From Pseudomonadota bacterium (GTDB lineage Bacteria; Pseudomonadota; Alphaproteobacteria; Sphingomonadales; Sphingomonadaceae): a stretch of 43,782 nt of DNA. Positions 37,712 to 43,782 of the stretch are shown in pieces. Each line of letters begins with the position of its first letter. Positions within the stretch are counted from its first letter, which is position 1. The notes below the pieces were generated by a model, which saw nothing but the letters and a program-made list of their open reading frames with translations, searched no databases and was not told the origin of the DNA. Location of the stretch: NCBI GenBank assembly GCA_029550345.1, contig JAKPHK010000117.1, forward strand, positions 1-43,782. The letters run 5' to 3'. Made by a program: the position numbers and the translations under genes.

Positions 37712-39762
37712 TGCGCGGACTGCGGTTCCTGTCCTTGCTGTTCGCGCTGGTTCTTGCCGTCCCGGCGGCCGCGCAGACGATCGCCGATGCCGCCAGCGTC
37801 ACCTCGCCCGACGGCGGTCTGGTCGTCACGATCGGGACTGACGGGGGAGAGGGCCACCCGACATGGTCGCTCAGCCGCAAGGGCAAGCTGCTGATCGCGC
37901 CGTCGCGGCTCGGCTTCCTGCTGACCGATGGGCTCGCACTCGATCGCGGGTTTGCCGTGGTGGGCGCCGAAACCAATAAGGCGGATTCCACCTGGGAACT
38001 GCCCTGGGGTGAACGGCGCTTTGTGCGCGACGTGCATAACGAACTACTGATCCGCTATCACCAGTCGGACGATCGCGGCGGCCGCCTGATGAACGTGCGG
38101 GTGCGGGTGTTCAATGACGGGATCGGCTTTCGCTATGAGGTGCCTGCACAATCCGCGCTCAAGGTGCTGAACATCGCCGATGAACTGACCCAGTTCAACA
38201 TTGCCCCCAAGGGCACGGCCTGGTGGATCCCCGGCGGGGACTGGAACCGTTACGAGCAGATCTATCAGAAAACACCGATCGATGCGGTGTCCACCGCGCA
38301 CACCCCGATCACCATGCGGCTGGAGGACGGCACCCACCTGGCGTTCCATGAAGCCGCGCTGATTGACTATGCCGGGTACTGGCTTCGCCGGGCCAGCGGG
38401 CAGAATTTTCGCACGATGCTGGCGCCGTCATCACATGGTCCAAAAGTCAGCCTGCCCTTGCCGATGGCCACACCGTGGCGGACGATCCGGGTAACGGGCG
38501 ATGCCGGGGGGCTGGTTGAAAGCGATCTGGAACTGAACCTCAACGAACCCAACAAGCTGGGCGACGTTTCCTGGGTGCAGCCGGGGCGCTATGTCGGGAT
38601 TTGGTGGGGCATGATTTCGGGCCGCTGGACCTGGGCGACCGGGCCGAACCACGGCGCGACGACCGAGCGTGCCAAGCAGATGATCGACTTTGCCAAGAAG
38701 TACAATTTCCGCGGCGTACTGGTCGAAGGCTGGAACGAGGGCTGGAACGCTGACTGGTTCAGCCGCGGCTTCGAATTCAGCTTTACCAAGGCGGCGCCCG
38801 ATTTCGATCGGCAGGCGGTGGCCGACTATGCCCGCAAGCAGGGCGTGCGGATTATCGGCCACCACGAAACCGGCGGCAATATCGCCAATTACGAAGCGCA
38901 GATGGACGATGCTTTCCGCACCGACGCCGCGCTGGGGATCGATTGGGTCAAGACCGGCTATGTCGCCGATGCCGGCGGGATCATCGCGCCGGGCGACAAG
39001 CCGGGTGAGGTGCGGATGGAATGGCACGACGGCCAGCGCCAGGTTCAGCACCACCTGAAAGTCGTTCAGACGGCCGCGAAATACAAAGTGGCGGTGAACG
39101 CGCACGAACCGGTCAAGGATACCGGCCTTCGCCGTACCTATCCCAACTGGGTCGCCCGCGAAGGCGCGCGCGGGATGGAATACAACGCCTGGGGCGCCTT
39201 CGCCAATCCGCCCGAGCATGAAGCAACGCTGGTCTATACCCGGATGCTGTCCGGCCCGATGGATTTCACCCCGGGCGTGCTCAGTTTGAAGGGTGCCGAA
39301 GGCGTGCCGCTGGCTTCAACCCTTGCCAAGCAGCTTGGGCTTTACCTGGCGATCTATTCGCCGATCCAGATGGCGGCCGACTTTCCTGAGGAGCTCGAAA
39401 AACACCCCCGAGAACTGGCCTTTATCAGCCAGGTTCCGACTGACTGGAGTGAAAGCCGACTGCTGGCCGGATCGGTTGGTGAATACGCGATCTTCGCCCG
39501 CAAGGACCGCAACAGCGACGACTGGTACGTCGGCGGGGTGGGCGGCGCGGAAGAACACACCGTTACCCTGACCTTCGATTTCCTCGACGCCGGGAGAAGC
39601 TACACTGCGACGATCTTCAAGGATGGCCCCGGCGCTACCTACAAGACCGAAGGGCGCCGCAATATTGCCTATGAAACCCGCAAGGTGAAAAAGGGCGATA
39701 CGATCACGCTGTGGCTGGCCCCGGGCGGCGGCGCGGCGATGCAGCTCAAGGCCGGAAAATAG
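37708..39762 (+). CDS. Glycoside hydrolase family 97 enzyme (SusB-like)
   Basis: A 684-residue GH97 protein with signal peptide (LRFLSLLFALVLAVPAAAQ). It has the N-terminal beta-sandwich, the central barrel (GIWWGMISGRWTWATGPNHGATTERAKQMIDFA) and the family motifs VNAHEPVKDTGLRRTYPNW (E467, matching SusB Glu439 by motif) and ARGMEYNAWG (E491), then SPIQMAADFPEELEKHP and a C-terminal sandwich. GH97 enzymes are alpha-glucosidases or alpha-galactosidases; the starch context favours alpha-glucosidase in the periplasm, cutting maltooligosaccharides made by the GH13 enzyme. The start overlaps the preceding stop by four bases. It ends the operon, three bases before the convergent Lrp gene. Confidence 0.92.
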   Translation: MMRGLRFLSLLFALVLAVPAAAQTIADAASVTSPDGGLVVTIGTDGGEGHPTWSLSRKGKLLIAPSRLGFLLTDGLALDRGFAVVGAETNKADSTWELPWGERRFVRDVHNELLIRYHQSDDRGGRLMNVRVRVFNDGIGFRYEVPAQSALKVLNIADELTQFNIAPKGTAWWIPGGDWNRYEQIYQKTPIDAVSTAHTPITMRLEDGTHLAFHEAALIDYAGYWLRRASGQNFRTMLAPSSHGPKVSLPLPMATPWRTIRVTGDAGGLVESDLELNLNEPNKLGDVSWVQPGRYVGIWWGMISGRWTWATGPNHGATTERAKQMIDFAKKYNFRGVLVEGWNEGWNADWFSRGFEFSFTKAAPDFDRQAVADYARKQGVRIIGHHETGGNIANYEAQMDDAFRTDAALGIDWVKTGYVADAGGIIAPGDKPGEVRMEWHDGQRQVQHHLKVVQTAAKYKVAVNAHEPVKDTGLRRTYPNWVAREGARGMEYNAWGAFANPPEHEATLVYTRMLSGPMDFTPGVLSLKGAEGVPLASTLAKQLGLYLAIYSPIQMAADFPEELEKHPRELAFISQVPTDWSESRLLAGSVGEYAIFARKDRNSDDWYVGGVGGAEEHTVTLTFDFLDAGRSYTATIFKDGPGATYKTEGRRNIAYETRKVKKGDTITLWLAPGGGAAMQLKAGK

Positions 39763-39765
39763 CAA

Positions 39766-40245
39766 TCAGCCGGGCCGAGGAAGGACTGTCGTCGATTTCA
39801 TTTTCTCCATCGAGAAGCTGGAGCTGACATCGGCAATGTCCGGAACGGCGGCGATCAACCGGCGATAGATCCGGTCATAGTGGGCGATGTCGCGCACGAC
39901 CAGCTTCAGCAGGTAGTCGACATCGCCTGCCATGCGATGGCATTCGCCGATCTCATCGATCGCGGCGATCCCCTTGCTGAAGGCTTCGAGCCAGGCCGGA
40001 TCGTGCCGGTTGGTCTTGATTGCAACGAAAACCGTGGTCGCCAGGCCAAGCCTTTCGGCGTCCAGCAGGGCCACGCGCCGGGCGATGATGCCGCTTTCTT
40101 CCAGCCGCTTGATCCGCCGCCAACAAGCATTGCTCGACAGCCCGACCCGTTCGCCCACTTCATGGACCGGCAACGATGCATCGGTCTGCAGGACCCGTAG
40201 GATCGCCCAGTCTATCGAATCAATTTGCGTATCTTGATCTATCAT
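39766..40245 (-). CDS. Lrp/AsnC-family transcriptional regulator
   Basis: A 159-residue feast/famine regulator. The N-terminal winged helix DSIDWAILRVLQTDASLPVHEVGERVGLSSNACWRRIKRLEESGII is followed by a RAM-type ligand and oligomer domain (TVFVAIKTNRHDPAWLEAFSKGI...ECHRMAGDVDYLLKLVVRDIAHYDRIYRRLIA). These proteins bind amino acids and act as octamers or hexadecamers. The ATG at 40245 has no ribosome site; TATTTT (minus strand, 40257-40252) is placed so that transcription could begin at the A of the ATG, suggesting a leaderless message (inference). Palindromes in and before the gene indicate autoregulation. It is divergent from the DUF6356 gene. Confidence 0.93.
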   Translation of the reverse strand: MIDQDTQIDSIDWAILRVLQTDASLPVHEVGERVGLSSNACWRRIKRLEESGIIARRVALLDAERLGLATTVFVAIKTNRHDPAWLEAFSKGIAAIDEIGECHRMAGDVDYLLKLVVRDIAHYDRIYRRLIAAVPDIADVSSSFSMEKMKSTTVLPRPG

Positions 40246-40268
40246 TGGGATAAAATATCAATATTGAT
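40219..40268. promoter_or_regulatory. Predicted Lrp/AsnC operator region
   Basis: ATCAATATTGAT (40257-40268) is a perfect twelve-base palindrome in an AT-rich island, touching the putative -10 of the regulator gene. A second half-site pair, ATCAA (40219-40223) and TTGAT (40234-40238), lies in the first codons. Such paired AT-rich sites are typical for autoregulated Lrp-family genes. Confidence 0.5.
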
Positions 40269-40344
40269 CGAAAAGGGCCATAAAAAGGTGATGAAATGGC
40301 GATTGTCCTGCGGCATCATTGCGTCGTCATCAGGAGAACGTCCC

Positions 40345-40590
40345 ATGGATCCCGTAAAGCTGTTCACCGATCATCCCGCCAGCGTCGGCGAAAGCTATGG
40401 TGAACATCTGGTGATGGCTTCCGGTTTCGGGGTGCGGATGATCCTGGGCGGTCTGGCCTGTCTGGTTCACGGCCTTCTGCCGTTCCTGTTCGTCAAGACC
40501 GGCAGCCGGCAGATTGCCTGCCTGCACGATACCATGGTCGCCAACCGCCGCCGCAAGCCACTTCCCGCAGTGCTCGATTTCGTGATCTGA
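40345..40590 (+). CDS. DUF6356 family small membrane protein
   Basis: An 81-residue protein starting MDPVKLFTDHPASVGESYGEHLVMASGFGVRMILGG. LFTDHPASVGESYxEH is the hallmark of the DUF6356 family, found in sphingomonads and sometimes labelled a capsule-biosynthesis protein; no function is shown. One hydrophobic helix lies at about residues 27-51, and the C terminus is basic. ATG at 40345 follows CAGGAG by eight bases; the frame stays open upstream but no better start exists. It is divergent from the Lrp gene and might be its target. The gap after it (40591-40663) has only the short palindrome CGGCC-C-GGCCG. Confidence 0.82.
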   Translation: MDPVKLFTDHPASVGESYGEHLVMASGFGVRMILGGLACLVHGLLPFLFVKTGSRQIACLHDTMVANRRRKPLPAVLDFVI

Positions 40591-40663
40591 CTTCACGGTT
40601 GACAGCGGCCCGGCCGCTCCGCCCATCATGCGCGCGTGAGGCGCTGCGCGGTGGGAGAGAGCG

Positions 40664-41551
40664 ATGAACCCGATCAGATTGCTGGCGGCGGCGGTGCTGC
40701 TGGTCGTTGCCGGTCAGGCCATGGCTGGCCCCGCCGGGTGCGGCGCTGCCGAATTCAGGGCGATGACCTACAACATCCGGCTTGATACGCCGGCCGACGG
40801 GGAGAACCGCTGGGCCATGCGGCGTGATCTGCTGTTCGGGCAAATCCGTTTGCTGAAACCTGCCGTGCTGGGGATGCAGGAGGTTTTGCCCGGGCAGCGC
40901 GCCGATCTGGTCGCGGCCCTGCCGGGCTATCAGGTGCTTGGCGGCGGGCGCGACGGTGCGCGCGAAGGTGGTGAGGCTTCGCCGCTGCTTGTCGATCGAC
41001 TGGTCTTTCGCGTGGTGAGCGTGGGGATGTTCTGGCTATCCCCAACCCCGGACCGGCCTTCGCGCGGGTGGGATGCGGCCTATCCCCGGATTGCGACCTG
41101 GGCCCATCTGGTGCGCCGTTCCGATGGGCGGCGGTTGCTGGCGGTCAATACCCATTGGGACCATGTTGGCCTTCAGGCGCGGCTCAACGGCGCGCTGCAG
41201 CTGACGGGCTGGATCGCAGCCCACCGCCGCGAGGATGAAGCGGTTCTGGTGCTTGGTGATTTCAATGCTGTGCTGTCCGAACCCTCGCTTCAGACGTTGC
41301 TGTCAGCCGGTCTGCGCGATGCGCAGGCGGCAGCAATCGAACCTGTCACTGGCCCCGCCGCCACCTTCAACGGCTGGACGATGATCCCCGACAAGGCCGA
41401 AGCGATCGACCATATCCTGGTTGGCAAGACACTGGCGGTTCGACGCTATCAGGTGCTGGCGCAGCATTTTGACGGGCGGCTGGCATCGGATCATTTCCCG
41501 GTGATCGCCGATCTGATTTTCGACGCGCCGGGCACTTGCGGCGGGAATTGA
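40664..41551 (+). CDS. Secreted endonuclease/exonuclease/phosphatase-family protein
   Basis: A 295-residue EEP-superfamily phosphodiesterase/phosphatase. The signal peptide (IRLLAAAVLLVVAGQAMAG) precedes the metal-dependent core, with N37 (MTYNIRL), E73 (GMQEV), H164/D166 (NTHWDH), D199 and N201 (LGDFNA), D249-H250 (AIDHILV) and D276-H277 (SDHFPV). The full set of catalytic residues is present. It acts in the periplasm or outside; substrates of the family include nucleic acids, phosphoinositides and sphingomyelin, and cannot be chosen here. ATG at 40664 follows GGGAGAG. It lies just before the second LacI gene, separated by an operator, and may belong to the same uptake locus. Confidence 0.88.
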   Translation: MNPIRLLAAAVLLVVAGQAMAGPAGCGAAEFRAMTYNIRLDTPADGENRWAMRRDLLFGQIRLLKPAVLGMQEVLPGQRADLVAALPGYQVLGGGRDGAREGGEASPLLVDRLVFRVVSVGMFWLSPTPDRPSRGWDAAYPRIATWAHLVRRSDGRRLLAVNTHWDHVGLQARLNGALQLTGWIAAHRREDEAVLVLGDFNAVLSEPSLQTLLSAGLRDAQAAAIEPVTGPAATFNGWTMIPDKAEAIDHILVGKTLAVRRYQVLAQHFDGRLASDHFPVIADLIFDAPGTCGGN

Positions 41552-41552
41552 A

Positions 41553-41564
41553 GGAAGCGCTTCC
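41553..41564. promoter_or_regulatory. Predicted LacI-family operator before the second LacI gene
   Basis: GGAAGCGCTTCC is a perfect twelve-base palindrome with the central CG typical of LacI/GalR operators. It begins one base after the stop of the EEP gene and 103 bp before the LacI GTG, and recurs at 42789-42804. Confidence 0.7.
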
Positions 41565-41667
41565 AGATTCGCCCTCCGCTATCGAAGGCTGGGCGCTTGC
41601 CAAGGGACGATGACCTTGCGACTATGACTCGGCAGAAGCAGGGCAGCAGAGACAAACCGGGGCAGAT

Positions 41668-42702
41668 GTGAGCAGGCCGACAATCGACGATGTTGCCGCC
41701 CTGGCGGGGGTTGCGCGCACCACGGTTTCGCGCGTGCTCAACAACCAGCCCAATGTTCGTGCCGAAGTGCGCAAGAAGGTGCTGGGCGCAGTTGAAAAGC
41801 TGGGTTACAGGGTCAACCTGCAGGCCCGCAATCTGGCCGGGCGCCGGGCGGTACGTGTCGCCCTGATCCACGCATCGGACTTTGACAGCGAGCCGAACTC
41901 CTATTTCTCCTCCGCGCTGGAACTGGGGGCGATCCGGGCCGGGGCCCGGCTGGGTGTCCAGCTGATCACTCATGTCATCAACCAGAACGATCCCGGCGCC
42001 GCTGCCGAGATTGTGGCCCGTTTGAGCGACGAACAGTGCGATGGCGTCATCCTGACACCGCCGTTTTCCGATGATGAGAACCTGCTGCGCACCTTGGCCG
42101 GTCTGAGCGTGGCGGCGGTTTGCATTGCCGGTGGGCCGCAGGCGGAAAAGCACGCCCTGACGCTGGGAATCGATGATTATCGGGCCGGATTCGATATTGG
42201 CGCGCATCTGGTTTCACGGGGTTATCGGCGCTTTGGTTTCGTCAAGGGCCTGCAAGGCCACAGCTCTGCCGAAACCCGGTTCGACGGGTTTCTGGCTGCA
42301 CTGGCCGAGGCCGGTCTGGGCGACGACGCGGTTGAATGGCGGCGCGGCAATTTCACCTTCCGCTCTGGCCTGGACTGCGCGCAGGCTCTGCTCGGCGGGG
42401 CGGGCAGGGTCGATGCGCTGGTCTGCGCGAATGACGATATGGCGGCGGGGGCCTTGCTTGCGGCGCACAAGGCCGGGCTCAGGATTCCGCAGGATATCGC
42501 GATCACCGGGTTTGACGATACCCCGGTTTCGGAAATCGTCTGGCCGCCGCTGACCACGATCCACCAGCCCTTGCGGCGGATGGGCGCGCGGGCCGTGGAA
42601 CAGCTGGCCCAGCTTGCGGCCAGCGGCGCACCGTCCGAGCCCGGGCGGGAGATCGTCGAGCACAACCTGATCGTCAGGGATTCCAGCCACTTCACTGGCT
42701 GA
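41668..42702 (+). CDS. LacI-family transcriptional regulator
   Basis: A 344-residue LacI/GalR repressor with helix-turn-helix PTIDDVAALAGVARTTVSRVLNNQPNV, hinge LQARNLAGRRAVRVALI and a sugar-binding domain that includes DGVILTPPFSDDENLL, GIDDYRAGFDIGAHLVSRGYRRFGFVKG and CANDDMAAGALLAAHKAGLRIPQDIAITGFDDTPVSEIVWPPLTTIHQP. Its recognition helix (ARTTVSR) differs from that of the maltodextrin regulator (SQPTVSR), consistent with a different operator. The start is GTG at 41668. The palindrome GGAAGCGCTTCC lies before it and again before the receptor downstream, so it likely represses itself and that receptor. The inducer sugar is unknown. Confidence 0.92.
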   Translation: MSRPTIDDVAALAGVARTTVSRVLNNQPNVRAEVRKKVLGAVEKLGYRVNLQARNLAGRRAVRVALIHASDFDSEPNSYFSSALELGAIRAGARLGVQLITHVINQNDPGAAAEIVARLSDEQCDGVILTPPFSDDENLLRTLAGLSVAAVCIAGGPQAEKHALTLGIDDYRAGFDIGAHLVSRGYRRFGFVKGLQGHSSAETRFDGFLAALAEAGLGDDAVEWRRGNFTFRSGLDCAQALLGGAGRVDALVCANDDMAAGALLAAHKAGLRIPQDIAITGFDDTPVSEIVWPPLTTIHQPLRRMGARAVEQLAQLAASGAPSEPGREIVEHNLIVRDSSHFTG

Positions 42703-42788
42703 TCCCGATTTTTTCCTGGGCCTTGCGCTGCCTCCGCGCGACCTTCACTGCACTGCGGCTTGACCGGCGCAGGAAAAATGGGCATCAA

Positions 42789-42804
42789 TTGGAAGCGCTT
42801 CCAA
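42789..42804. promoter_or_regulatory. Predicted LacI-family operator before the second TonB-dependent receptor
   Basis: TTGGAAGCGCTTCCAA is a perfect sixteen-base palindrome, 72 bp upstream of the receptor ATG at 42877. It shares the complete twelve-base core with the site at 41553-41564, the only other copy I found in the window. Confidence 0.72.
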
Positions 42805-42876
42805 CAGGGAGGGCGGACGCGGTCGCTCGACCCCGACAAGGGGTGGCGGGAAAACCGCACAAAACGGAGGGGTTGA

Positions 42877-43782
42877 ATGGTGATGAGGGTGCATGGGCGC
42901 AAGGCTGGTACCGGCCTGCCGCGGTCCTATCGATTCGGTGCCAGTGCCGCATCAGCGCTGGTCTTGGCGGCTCTGCTGCCCCAGGCGGCGATGGCTCAGG
43001 AAGCGACGGAAGAGGACAGCGGCGCGGAAATCGTCGTTTCCGGGATCCGCTATTCGCTCGCCAATTCGATCAACACCAAGAAGAACAACGACAGCATCGT
43101 CGAGGCGGTTTCGGCCGAAGAAATCGGCAAGCTGCCCGATGTCTCGATCGCGGAATCAATCGCGCGCCTGCCCGGCCTTGCCGCACAGCGCGTTGCCGGC
43201 CGGGCGCAGATCATCTCGGTCCGCGGACTTCCGCCTGATTTCGCGACCGTCCTGCTCAACGGCCGGGCCCAGGCCAGCTCTGGTTACAACCGCGCGGTCG
43301 AATTCGATCAGTACCCGTCGGAACTGCTGTCTTCGGTGGTGGTTTACAAGAGCCCCGATGCCAACATCACCGGCATGGGCCTGTCCGGATCGGTTGATCT
43401 CAGGACGATCCGTCCGCTCGCTTACGGCAAGGACACCATCTCGATCAGCCTGCGCGCCGAACTTGACGAAGACGGCGGCCGGAATGCCGATATGTCCAAA
43501 TGGGGCGGGCGCGGATCGATTTCGATCATCGGCCAGAACGATGCCGGAACCCTGGGTTGGGCCTTTGGTTATGCCTATCTCGATGCGCCGGGTCATGTCG
43601 ATCACTACAAGGCCTACAGCTACGAAGCCTTCGACTTTGCAGTAACCCCGGATTCGGCCGACAGCGCGCTCCAGCTCAACGGGCAGGAGGCTTTTGCCGT
43701 AAACAGCCGTGATCGGCGCCATGGCTTCATGGGAACGCTGGAATGGCAGCCGAGTGACGGCGTCCACACGGCGCTCGATCTC
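42877..43782 (+). CDS. TonB-dependent receptor, partial (5' end)
   Basis: The first 302 codons of a TonB-dependent outer-membrane receptor that continues past the right edge. A long signal peptide ends at AMA-Q (about residue 40), followed by EIVVSGI and a plug domain (NTKKNNDSIVEAVSAEEIGKLPDVSIAESIARLPGLAAQRV, VRGLPPDFATVLLNGR, VDLRTIRPL), then the first barrel strands (ISISLRAELDEDGG). The plug is a close relative of the maltodextrin receptor at 29940, although the ligand-contacting parts differ. ATG at 42877 has CGGAGGGG upstream. The LacI-type operator in its leader suggests a sugar ligand, induced when the neighbouring repressor is released. Confidence 0.92.
   Translation, partial: MVMRVHGRKAGTGLPRSYRFGASAASALVLAALLPQAAMAQEATEEDSGAEIVVSGIRYSLANSINTKKNNDSIVEAVSAEEIGKLPDVSIAESIARLPGLAAQRVAGRAQIISVRGLPPDFATVLLNGRAQASSGYNRAVEFDQYPSELLSSVVVYKSPDANITGMGLSGSVDLRTIRPLAYGKDTISISLRAELDEDGGRNADMSKWGGRGSISIIGQNDAGTLGWAFGYAYLDAPGHVDHYKAYSYEAFDFAVTPDSADSALQLNGQEAFAVNSRDRRHGFMGTLEWQPSDGVHTALDL

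Overview
The window is GC-rich, almost fully coding DNA with short intergenic gaps, frequent 4-base ATGA/GTGA gene overlaps and many GTG/TTG starts. The family content (DUF6356, DUF3576 lipoprotein, APH-DUF6285 fusion, Caulobacter-style TonB-dependent receptors, a GCTATAGA-type -10 element) points to an alphaproteobacterium of the order Sphingomonadales (Sphingomonas/Novosphingobium/Erythrobacter-like). The placement is an inference from gene content; I could not run a database search. I saw no tRNA, rRNA, CRISPR array or transposase gene.

Layout. (1) 1-2.2 kb: the 5' part of galU (minus strand) and murA, separated by an extragenic inverted-repeat element. (2) 2.2-7.0 kb: two membrane-tethered LuxR-type regulators, a COG4705-type membrane protein made of four internal repeats, a ribbon-helix-helix protein, acetoacetyl-CoA reductase (phaB-like), an uncharacterised sphingomonad envelope protein and a DUF3576 lipoprotein. 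(3) 7.0-11.1 kb: leuS-lptE-holA, overlapping genes read as one unit. (4) 11.2-18.8 kb: an exopolysaccharide assembly module with priming sugar-phosphate transferase, a small secreted Cys-containing protein, O-antigen-ligase/polymerase-like protein, OPX outer-membrane export lipoprotein, chain-length/BY-kinase and an uncharacterised protein. (5) 18.9-21.5 kb: a kinase-like APH-DUF6285 protein with an acyl-CoA dehydrogenase, resembling a split ACAD10/11. (6) 21.6-26.8 kb: Ala-rich lipoprotein, polA, hpd and a VOC protein, followed by a 271-bp nested inverted-repeat element. (7) 27.1-39.8 kb: a maltodextrin locus with MFS transporter (malY-like), LacI regulator (malR-like), and a divergent run of TonB-dependent receptor, flavin-dependent halogenase, periplasmic GH13, cytoplasmic GH13 alpha-glucosidase and GH97. 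(8) 39.8-43.8 kb: Lrp/AsnC regulator, DUF6356 protein, secreted endonuclease/exonuclease/phosphatase-family protein, a second LacI regulator and the start of a second TonB-dependent receptor.

How the genes work together. In the maltodextrin locus the receptor would bring oligosaccharides across the outer membrane, the secreted GH13 and GH97 enzymes would shorten them in the periplasm, the MFS carrier would take up the products, and the signal-less GH13 enzyme would finish hydrolysis in the cytoplasm. Two near-identical palindromes related to GGTATACGTATGCC lie exactly where a LacI repressor would control both arms. The second LacI gene has its own different palindrome (GGAAGCGCTTCC), present once before itself and once before the second receptor, defining a small predicted regulon. 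The most interesting points for follow-up are the halogenase with intact catalytic motifs inside a sugar-uptake operon, the two operator pairs, the nested inverted-repeat (MITE-like) element, the fourfold-repeat membrane protein next to membrane-bound regulators, and the small secreted protein in the exopolysaccharide module.
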